DNA from: Polaromonas sp. UBA5171
Lineage (GTDB): Bacteria > Pseudomonadota > Gammaproteobacteria > Burkholderiales > Burkholderiaceae_C
Direction of reading: 5' to 3'
Assembly: GCA_002413395.1 (NCBI GenBank)
Contig: DHWX01000055.1
Coordinates: 14,787-25,728, forward strand
Length of the DNA: 10,942 bases
Shown one piece after another: positions 6,124 to 10,942 of this stretch (the stretch's first letter is position 1; each line of letters starts with the position of its first letter). Under the pieces are notes generated by a model that ran no database searches, was not told the DNA's origin, and worked only from the letters and a program-made list of their open reading frames with translations. The translations under genes were made by a program, and so were the position numbers.

Positions 6124-7166
6124 ATAAACCTTTTCTTATTACCATGGGCGATGCCGCTGGCATCGGCCCGGAAATCATCGCAAGGGCATTTCGTGAGTCA
6201 CCGGCCGACATGGCTGGCTGCGTCGTCGTCGGAGATGTGGCAACGCTGCGTCGCGCGGCTGCGCTGATGGCTCAGGTCACGGAGACGCTGGCGCTGCCGG
6301 TCGCGCAGCTCGATGCGCTGGCCGATTGGGGCTCGGTACCGCCGAACTGCATTGGTGTGCTACAACAATGTGAGCTGTCCGTTCCCGTTTCGTATGGTCT
6401 GGTGAGCGATGTTTCTGGAAGAGTCGCGGCTGAATGCATTGTCTGGGCGGCCCGCGCCGTGCTCGCGGGCGAGGCGGCCGCCATGGTCACAGCGCCAATT
6501 CACAAGGAGGCGCTGGCGGCGGCGGGCGGCTGGGTCGCCGCTTTCCCGGGTCACACCGAAATGCTGCAGGCCGAAGCTGCCGCGTTTCTGGGCCAGCCCG
6601 TGAGCGAGGTGCCGGTACGCATGATGCTGGCCAATGACGAACTGAAAATCGTGCTGGTAAGTATCCACATGTCGCTGCGCCGTGCCGTTGAGGCCGTAAC
6701 CTTTGCGAGCGTTCTGCAAACCTTGCGCATCACGCACCAAGCGCTAAGCGCCAGCCTGGGGCGCTCACCCCGCATCGCAGTGGCGGGCCTGAACCCGCAT
6801 GCTGGCGAAGGCGGGTTGTTTGGCAGCGAGGAGCAGACCATCATTGCCCCGGCCATCGCTTCGGCGCGCGCTGAAGGCCTCAATGTCCATGGCCCATTCG
6901 CACCCGACACCGTCTTCATGCGGGCGCGCCACGCCCCCGGCAAGCCGGGTGAGTTTGATGTGGTGGTCGCGATGTACCATGATCAGGGACTAATTCCGAT
7001 CAAATACCTCGGCGTGGAGCAGGGCGTGAACGTCACGCTGGGGCTGCCACTGGTGCGCACCAGCCCCGATCACGGCACGGCGTTTGACATTGCCGGCACG
7101 GGCAGGGCCGATGCTTCCAGCCTGATCGCCGCCATCCGCATGGCACGCCAGTTGGCGGGTCAATAG
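6120..7166 (+). CDS. pdxA: PdxA-family 4-hydroxythreonine-4-phosphate dehydrogenase
   Basis: This encodes 348 residues, near the usual 330-345. PdxA oxidises 4-phosphohydroxy-L-threonine with NAD in the DXP-dependent pyridoxal phosphate pathway. The metal histidines are present: His145 (FPGHTE), His183 (SIHMSL) and His287 (YHDQG), matching His166, His211 and His266 of E. coli. The N-terminal ITMGDAAGIGPEI, the NAD-site region GLNPHAGEGG (223-232) and the C-terminal TSPDHGTAFDIAG (314-326) are all intact. It overlaps the Nif3 gene by 4 bp. In many proteobacteria the biosynthetic pdxA sits with surA and ksgA, which are absent here. A paralogue acting on a threonate- or erythronate-type phosphate (PdxA2) is therefore possible; the family is certain, the substrate less so. 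Confidence 0.9.
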   Translation: MNKPFLITMGDAAGIGPEIIARAFRESPADMAGCVVVGDVATLRRAAALMAQVTETLALPVAQLDALADWGSVPPNCIGVLQQCELSVPVSYGLVSDVSGRVAAECIVWAARAVLAGEAAAMVTAPIHKEALAAAGGWVAAFPGHTEMLQAEAAAFLGQPVSEVPVRMMLANDELKIVLVSIHMSLRRAVEAVTFASVLQTLRITHQALSASLGRSPRIAVAGLNPHAGEGGLFGSEEQTIIAPAIASARAEGLNVHGPFAPDTVFMRARHAPGKPGEFDVVVAMYHDQGLIPIKYLGVEQGVNVTLGLPLVRTSPDHGTAFDIAGTGRADASSLIAAIRMARQLAGQ

Positions 7167-7182
7167 AAACTGGTTTTCCCCA

Positions 7183-7213
7183 AATCAGGTAGAGCGCAAC
7201 CAGCTATCTGATT
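7183..7213. repeat. 10-bp stem-loop between convergent pdxA and mscL
   Basis: AATCAGGTAG (7183-7192) pairs with CTATCTGATT (7204-7213) over 10 bp, with one G-U pair in the plus-strand RNA and an 11-nt loop. No T tract follows in either direction, so it is at best an atypical terminator for pdxA or mscL. The loop contains AACCAG (7198-7203), the exact complement of CTGGTT (7170-7175), which just follows the pdxA stop codon. Confidence 0.45.
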
Positions 7214-7251
7214 GATTGCGATGGCGCAGTCCCAGGATGCGTGGTGGATGC

Positions 7252-7665
7252 CTATTTTTTAAGACTGTCGCGGATTTCGCGCAGCAGCAAGATGTCTTCG
7301 GCTGGTGCGGGCGGGGCTGCGGGCGGGGTTTCCCTCTTGAGGCGATTCATCTGCTTGACCATCATGAAAACGATGAACGCCAGGATGATGAAGTTCAGCG
7401 CCACCGTGATGAAGTTGCCGTAGGCGAATACGGCGCCGAGCTTTTTGGCCTCGGTCAGCGGCAGCCCGCCCGCCTGCCCGGCCAGCGCGACGTAGTAGTT
7501 GGAGAAGTCGAGCCCGCCAAAGATCTTGCTGACCAGCGGCATGATCAGGTCGCCGACGATAGAATCGACGATCTTGCCGAAGGCGCCGCCGATGATCACG
7601 CCTACGGCCAAGTCGATCATATTGCCCTTGACGGCAAATTCCTTGAATTCCTTCGTCATTCCCAT
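7252..7665 (-). CDS. mscL: MscL, large-conductance mechanosensitive channel
   Basis: This encodes 137 residues, the same size as E. coli MscL (136). The channel opens under membrane tension to release small solutes during hypo-osmotic shock. Seen: an N-terminal amphipathic stretch MTKEFKEFAVKGN, the first membrane helix with the pore-lining motif DLAVGVIIGGAFG (18-30; Leu19 and Val23 align with the E. coli gate), a periplasmic loop (about 50-76), a second helix (about 79-103), a Pro-rich linker (114-122) and the C-terminal bundle helix EDILLLREIRDSL (123-135). A good AGGAG lies 6 bp upstream of ATG 7665 on the minus strand, supporting this start over the Met at residue 3. It is convergent with pdxA and divergent from petA. 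Confidence 0.97.
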   Translation of the reverse strand: MGMTKEFKEFAVKGNMIDLAVGVIIGGAFGKIVDSIVGDLIMPLVSKIFGGLDFSNYYVALAGQAGGLPLTEAKKLGAVFAYGNFITVALNFIILAFIVFMMVKQMNRLKRETPPAAPPAPAEDILLLREIRDSLKK

Positions 7666-7714
7666 AAAGTTCTCCTGTGGTTTAGGGTTTCGCCGTGGCG
7701 ACTTTCGCTAGATC

Positions 7715-7738
7715 ATTATCGGGGCCCCTTTGCAAAGG
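7715..7738 (-). promoter_or_regulatory. Candidate mscL -10 element with an adjacent 12-bp palindrome
   Basis: On the minus strand GATAAT (7720 down to 7715) matches TATAAT at five of six positions and lies about 50 bp upstream of the mscL ATG. No good -35 is seen at the normal spacing. Directly upstream, GGGGCCCC (7721-7728) and CCTTTGCAAAGG (7727-7738) are perfect palindromes overlapping by 2 bp. They fill the spacer region where an operator would act. Confidence 0.35.
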
Positions 7739-7784
7739 ATACAGAGATGGGACTGAGAGCGTCATTCTATGCAGTACCTCGGAC

Positions 7785-7810
7785 GCCGGTTCCATGTCTT
7801 GAAAACCGGC
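7785..7810. repeat. 7-bp inverted repeat overlapping the petA -35 region
   Basis: GCCGGTT (7785-7791) and AACCGGC (7804-7810) are perfect reverse complements with a 12-bp spacer. They enclose the -35 hexamer of the petABC promoter candidate and overlap it by one base. The geometry is compatible with a dimeric repressor or activator site, but I cannot match it to a known regulator. Confidence 0.4.
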
Positions 7811-7828
7811 TTCGCGCTCCGCTACAAT
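7799..7828 (+). promoter_or_regulatory. Sigma70-type promoter candidate for petABC
   Basis: TTGAAA (7799-7804, five of six to TTGACA) and TACAAT (7823-7828, five of six to TATAAT) are separated by 18 bp. Transcription would start near 7835, giving a leader of about 45 nt before petA. It is the best promoter match I see in the window and lies where the operon needs one. Confidence 0.65.
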
Positions 7829-7880
7829 TACAGATTAACTTCACCAAGCCTTTTTTCAAGCCAGTTCTTGAAGGATTTTC

Positions 7881-8507
7881 ATGACCCAAGAAAGCGTAAA
7901 TGGTGTGCCGCATGGTGCTCCGTTGGATAAAGACAAGAGAAACTGGATACTCGCCACCTGTGCCGTGGGCGGCGCTGGTGTTGTTGCTGTTGCCGTGCCC
8001 TTTGTCAACAGTCTCGAACCGTCCGAAAAAGCCAAGGCTGCCGGTTCTGCCGTGGAAGTTGATATCTCGGCTCTGAAACCGGGCGAAAAAATGACGGTTG
8101 AGTGGCGCGGCAAGCCGGTGTGGATCATGAAACGCACCCCTGAGCAACTGGCCACATTACCCAAAAATGACTCCTTGCTGGCCGACCCGCACTCGAAGCG
8201 CAATTTGCCTGACTGGACACCCGAATACGCGCGCAATGAAACCCGTTCCATCAAGCCCGAAACGCTGGTGGTGGTGGGCATTTGTCCGCACCTGGGCTGC
8301 TCACCTTCCGATAAATTTCAGTTCGGCGCGCAGCCTTCATTGCCGGATAACTGGGATGGCGGTTGGCTTTGTCCCTGCCATGGCTCGACCTTCGACTTGG
8401 CTGGCCGTGTCTACAAGAACAAGCCCTCACCCGACAATCTGGAAGTGCCCCCGCACATGTATCTGTCAGACTCAAGACTGCTGATTGGCGATGACAAAAA
8501 GGCCTGA
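7881..8507 (+). CDS. petA: PetA, Rieske iron-sulfur subunit of cytochrome bc1
   Basis: This encodes 208 residues. It carries electrons from ubiquinol at the Qo site to cytochrome c1 via a [2Fe-2S] cluster on the periplasmic side. A single N-terminal membrane anchor (about residues 22-43) follows a polar start; the sequence before it, DKDKRNWIL, has Lys19-Arg20 in place of a twin arginine. The cluster ligands are Cys135 and His137 in CPHLGC and Cys164 and His167 in CPCHGS, and Cys140 and Cys166 would form the conserved disulfide. The usual motif is CTHLGC, so Pro136 is unusual. AAGGA (7871-7875) lies 5 bp before the ATG. The stop codon is 115 bp before petB, with a hairpin in the gap. Identification is certain. 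Confidence 0.98.
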   Translation: MTQESVNGVPHGAPLDKDKRNWILATCAVGGAGVVAVAVPFVNSLEPSEKAKAAGSAVEVDISALKPGEKMTVEWRGKPVWIMKRTPEQLATLPKNDSLLADPHSKRNLPDWTPEYARNETRSIKPETLVVVGICPHLGCSPSDKFQFGAQPSLPDNWDGGWLCPCHGSTFDLAGRVYKNKPSPDNLEVPPHMYLSDSRLLIGDDKKA

Positions 8508-8512
8508 AGGCG

Positions 8513-8538
8513 TGCCAAGGTTTTCAACAAACCTGGCA
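8513..8538 (+). repeat. Intercistronic hairpin between petA and petB
   Basis: TGCC-AGGTTT (8513-8516 and 8518-8523) pairs with AAACCTGGCA (8529-8538), giving a 10-bp stem with one bulged A (8517) and a 5-nt loop. It begins 6 bp after the petA stop codon. There is no following T tract, so it looks more like an mRNA stability or processing element than a terminator. Confidence 0.6.
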
Positions 8539-8622
8539 GCCGACGCGGCCTGATCTCCTTTCCTGTTAGCTCAGCATTGCAGCAAGCGCTCGCCAAAGAA
8601 CCCCACCGAACCAGGATCAGTT

Positions 8623-10032
8623 ATGGCTGAATTCAAAGATATCTCTCCCGATGCCCCCTTCGCTGTCAAAGCGATGAACTGGGTCGATAACCGCTTTCCC
8701 GCCACCAAGCTCTTCAAGGAGCATATGAGCGAGTATTACGCGCCGAAAAATTTCAACTTCTGGTACATCTTTGGTTCGCTCGCCATGCTGGTGCTGGTCA
8801 TCCAGATTGTCACCGGCATTTTCCTGACGATGCACTACAAGCCTGACGCGGCGTTGGCGTTTGGTTCGGTTGAGTACATCATGCGAGACGTGCCTTGGGG
8901 CTGGCTGATCCGCTACATGCACTCGACGGGTGCGTCGGCCTTTTTCATTGTGGTTTATCTGCACATGTACCGTGGGTTGCTTTACGGCAGCTATCGCAAG
9001 CCGCGCGAACTGATCTGGATTTTTGGTTGCGCCATTTTTCTGGCGCTGATGGCCGAGGCGTTCATGGGTTATTTGCTGCCATGGGGCCAGATGAGTTACT
9101 GGGGCGCTCAGGTGATCGTGAACCTGTTTTCCGCGATTCCCTTCATTGGCCCAGATCTGTCGTTGCTGCTCCGTGGCGACTATGTGGTCGGTGATGCGAC
9201 GCTGAATCGTTTCTTCTCCTTCCATGTGATCGCCGTGCCGCTGGTGCTTCTGGGCCTCGTGGTGGCGCACATCATTGCGCTGCACGAAGTGGGCTCCAAT
9301 AACCCTGACGGCGTGGAGATCAAGGGCCCGAACGCGCCGCGCGATGCCAATGGCCATCCGCTTGACGGCATACCGTTTCATCCCTACTACACGGTGCACG
9401 ATATTTTTGGCGTCAGCCTGTTCTTGATGGTTTTCTCGGCCATTATCTTTTTCGCGCCCGAGTTGGGCGGCTATTTCCTTGAGCCCAACAACTTTATCCC
9501 TGCCAATCCGCTGCAAACGCCTTTGCACATTGCTCCAGTCTGGTATTTCACCCCTTTCTACTCCATGCTGCGTGCCATTACCAGCGAGATGGTGTATGCG
9601 CTGATTGCCTGTGTGCTGGCCGGTGCGGTGACTGGCGTGGTGAAGGCCAAGGTCGCCAATTTGTTCAAGGCCGTCATAGTGGGCGCTGCCGTGGTGCTGA
9701 TCGCCGCGATGCTGATGATTGATGCCAAGTTCTGGGGTGTGATGGTGATGGGCGGTGCTGTCATCATCCTGTTTTTTCTGCCCTGGCTGGACCGTAGCGA
9801 AGTCAAATCCATTCGCTACCGTCCAGGCTGGAACAAAGTTCTGTATGGCATTTTTGTGATCAATTTTCTGGTTCTTGGCTACCTGGGAATGGAGCCACCT
9901 TCAACGATTGGTGGGCGCGTGTCGCAGGCTGGAACCTTGTTTTACTTTGGCTTCTTCCTATTGATGCCCTGGTGGAGCCGACTGGGTACTTTCAAGCCGG
10001 TCCCAAGCCGCGTGACGTTTTCAGCCCACTGA
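8623..10032 (+). CDS. petB: PetB, cytochrome b subunit of cytochrome bc1
   Basis: This encodes 469 residues, full length for a bacterial cytochrome b, with the eight expected membrane helices. It holds both b hemes and the Qo and Qi quinone sites. The heme ligands are at the diagnostic 14-residue spacing: His100 and His114 (YMHSTGAS and YLHMYRG), and His201 and His215 (FSFHVIAVP and VVAHIIALH). The Qo motif reads PVWY (305-308) in place of the mitochondrial PEWY. The C-terminal helices (about 325-450) are present, so this is not a split b6/subunit IV pair. AGGA (8613-8616) lies 6 bp before the ATG. It is followed after 19 bp by petC. The long antisense frame under its first 900 bp is a shadow. 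Confidence 0.98.
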   Translation: MAEFKDISPDAPFAVKAMNWVDNRFPATKLFKEHMSEYYAPKNFNFWYIFGSLAMLVLVIQIVTGIFLTMHYKPDAALAFGSVEYIMRDVPWGWLIRYMHSTGASAFFIVVYLHMYRGLLYGSYRKPRELIWIFGCAIFLALMAEAFMGYLLPWGQMSYWGAQVIVNLFSAIPFIGPDLSLLLRGDYVVGDATLNRFFSFHVIAVPLVLLGLVVAHIIALHEVGSNNPDGVEIKGPNAPRDANGHPLDGIPFHPYYTVHDIFGVSLFLMVFSAIIFFAPELGGYFLEPNNFIPANPLQTPLHIAPVWYFTPFYSMLRAITSEMVYALIACVLAGAVTGVVKAKVANLFKAVIVGAAVVLIAAMLMIDAKFWGVMVMGGAVIILFFLPWLDRSEVKSIRYRPGWNKVLYGIFVINFLVLGYLGMEPPSTIGGRVSQAGTLFYFGFFLLMPWWSRLGTFKPVPSRVTFSAH

Positions 10033-10051
10033 GCCGAAAGAGACTGTAACC

Positions 10052-10807
10052 ATGAAAAAATTGATTCTTGCACTGACTCTTGCGCTTGGTCTGGTGGCTG
10101 GTGCGCAGGCTGCGGAAGGTGGCCTTGTCTGGGACAAGGCGCCTGCCAAAACCAACGATTTGGCCGCCCTGCAAAATGGTGCCAAGCTGTTTGTCAACTA
10201 CTGTCTGAACTGTCACTCGGCAGCCTTCATGCGCTTCAATCGCCTGAAAGATATCGGTCTGACCGACCAGCAAATCAAGGACAACCTGCTTTTTACCACT
10301 GAAAAGGTGGGCGAAACCATGCAGGCTGCGATCGATCCGAAGCAGGCCAAGGCATGGTTTGGTGCGACACCACCCGATTTGACGGTGATTGCGCGTTCGC
10401 GTTCCGGCGCTGGTGGATCGGGCGCGGATTACCTTTACACCTACCTGCGCACCTTTTACCGCGACGACGCCAAGGCCACCGGATGGAACAACCTGGCGTT
10501 CCCCAATGTAGCCATGCCGAACGTGCTGTGGGAACTGCAGGGTGAGCGCAAGCCCGTGTACGCTGAACAGGAAGAAGGCGGCCACAAGGTTGAAGTGTTT
10601 AAAGGCTGGCAGCAGGTGACACCCGGCACCATGACGCCGCTGCAATACGATCAGGCCGTCGGGGATCTCGTGGGTTACCTGCAGTGGATGGGCGAGCCGT
10701 CTCAAAACATCCGGGTTCGGGTCGGCGTCTGGGTGATGATTTTTCTTCTTTTGCTAACCTTTGTTGCCTGGCGCCTGAATGCGGCATACTGGAAAGACGT
10801 CAAGTAA
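10052..10807 (+). CDS. petC: PetC, cytochrome c1 subunit of cytochrome bc1
   Basis: This encodes 251 residues. It accepts electrons from the Rieske cluster and passes them to a soluble or membrane cytochrome c. A Sec-type signal peptide, MKKLILALTLALGLVAGAQA, is followed by a likely cleavage before Ala21. The heme is bound covalently at CLNCH (51-55), and the likely axial Met is Met155 in NVAMPNVLWE. A single C-terminal membrane anchor spans about residues 224-243, followed by AAYWKDVK. Unlike the Rieske subunit it uses Sec, since heme is attached in the periplasm. AAAGAGA lies upstream of the start codon. Two hairpins follow the stop codon, the second a good terminator, so the pet operon probably ends here. 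Confidence 0.98.
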   Translation: MKKLILALTLALGLVAGAQAAEGGLVWDKAPAKTNDLAALQNGAKLFVNYCLNCHSAAFMRFNRLKDIGLTDQQIKDNLLFTTEKVGETMQAAIDPKQAKAWFGATPPDLTVIARSRSGAGGSGADYLYTYLRTFYRDDAKATGWNNLAFPNVAMPNVLWELQGERKPVYAEQEEGGHKVEVFKGWQQVTPGTMTPLQYDQAVGDLVGYLQWMGEPSQNIRVRVGVWVMIFLLLLTFVAWRLNAAYWKDVK

Positions 10808-10813
10808 TTTTTT

Positions 10814-10854
10814 GCCGATGAATGTGCCGTGGCTGCGCCTCGGTACGCATCGGC
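10814..10854 (+). repeat. First of two tandem hairpins after petC
   Basis: GCCGATG (10814-10820) and CATCGGC (10848-10854) are exact complements, and the interior can add a few weaker pairs. It starts 7 bp after the petC stop codon, directly behind a T6 run, and no T tract follows it. A role in protecting the 3' end of the pet mRNA is plausible. Confidence 0.5.
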
Positions 10855-10861
10855 CTCTTCG

Positions 10862-10909
10862 GAGTGGAAGGTCCCAGATTCTGATTCTTGGCCTCCACTC
10901 TTTTGTTTT
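10862..10909 (+). terminator. Rho-independent terminator between petC and the sspA-like gene
   Basis: GAGTGG, AGG and CC (10862-10874, with single bulges at 10868 and 10872) pair with GGCCTCCACTC (10890-10900) to form an 11-bp stem. It is followed at once by TTTTGTTTT (10901-10909). This is the only canonical stem plus T-tract I see in the window. It ends 15 bp before the next start codon, so it also occupies the leader of that gene. Confidence 0.75.
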
Positions 10910-10924
10910 CAGGAGTTCCGAATC

Positions 10925-10942
10925 ATGATGGTCCTATATTCG
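10925..10942 (+). CDS. sspA: Start of an SspA-like (glutathione S-transferase fold) gene, 3' end missing
   Basis: Only six codons are present, reading MMVLYS. AGGAG at 10911-10915 gives a good ribosome site for ATG 10925. Stringent starvation protein A of Burkholderiales commonly follows petABC and begins with just this kind of sequence (Met-Met-Val-Leu-Tyr-Ser, opening the first strand of a glutathione S-transferase-like N-terminal domain). SspA binds RNA polymerase and affects stress gene expression. The assignment rests on position and six residues, so it is a reasoned guess; another glutathione S-transferase-fold protein could begin this way. Confidence 0.6.

Noticed and set aside
7216..7884. 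A 222-residue plus-strand frame across mscL and the petA promoter
   Set aside because: It is antisense to a clear MscL and runs through the mscL-petA regulatory gap; its composition is that of a shadow.
8617..9528. A 303-residue open frame on the minus strand under petB
   Set aside because: It is antisense to an unmistakable cytochrome b. The translated product is His/Gln/Arg-rich with no domain and no ribosome site.
1..10942. Mobile elements, CRISPR arrays, tRNA or rRNA genes, prophage or defence genes
   Set aside because: I found no transposase or integrase motifs, regularly spaced repeats, tRNA-like cloverleaf sequences or defence-type domains; the gene content looks entirely core chromosomal.

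Overview
The window is ordinary chromosomal DNA from a GC-rich proteobacterium, most likely a betaproteobacterium of the order Burkholderiales and probably Comamonadaceae (Rhodoferax/Polaromonas-like). I infer this from gene order and protein character: hisF-hisI-hisE, a small DUF4870-like membrane protein, a HIT protein and tatABC run in series. Further on, petABC encodes a three-gene cytochrome bc1 complex with separate cytochrome b and c1 genes, and the start of an sspA-like gene follows. The genus is a guess; no database search was possible.

Layout, left to right. Positions 1-2288 (+): the 3' end of hisF, then hisI and hisE (late histidine biosynthesis), a small membrane protein and a HIT nucleotide hydrolase. 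Positions 2448-4092 (+): tatA, tatB and tatC, the complete Tat translocase. Positions 4106-5263 (-): a DegS-like membrane-anchored serine protease, convergent with tatC. Positions 5350-7166 (+): a Nif3/YbgI-type metal protein overlapping a pdxA-family dehydrogenase by 4 bp. The divergent gap before this pair holds a near-perfect palindrome. Positions 7252-7665 (-): mscL. Positions 7881-10807 (+): petA (Rieske), petB (cytochrome b) and petC (cytochrome c1), behind a good sigma70-type promoter. Positions 10925-10942 (+): the first six codons of an sspA-like gene, directly behind a terminator-like hairpin.

Most of the window serves the cell envelope: Tat export, inner-membrane proteolysis, osmotic release and the respiratory bc1 complex. 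The link between them is that the Rieske subunit is normally a Tat substrate, so both the translocase and one of its clients are present. The Rieske signal region here has Lys-Arg rather than Arg-Arg. TatB and TatC carry Lys8, Phe19 and Asp28 at positions where, as I recall, E. coli mutants with relaxed signal recognition change. I regard this as the best lead.

I found no mobile element, CRISPR array, tRNA, rRNA, prophage or obvious new defence or biosynthetic system. The longest stretch without a gene is 215 bp (mscL to petA). The remaining interest is in small things: intergenic palindromes and hairpins, a Thr-to-Pro change in the Rieske cluster-binding motif, a PVWY form of the cytochrome b Qo motif, and several genes that start without a visible Shine-Dalgarno sequence.
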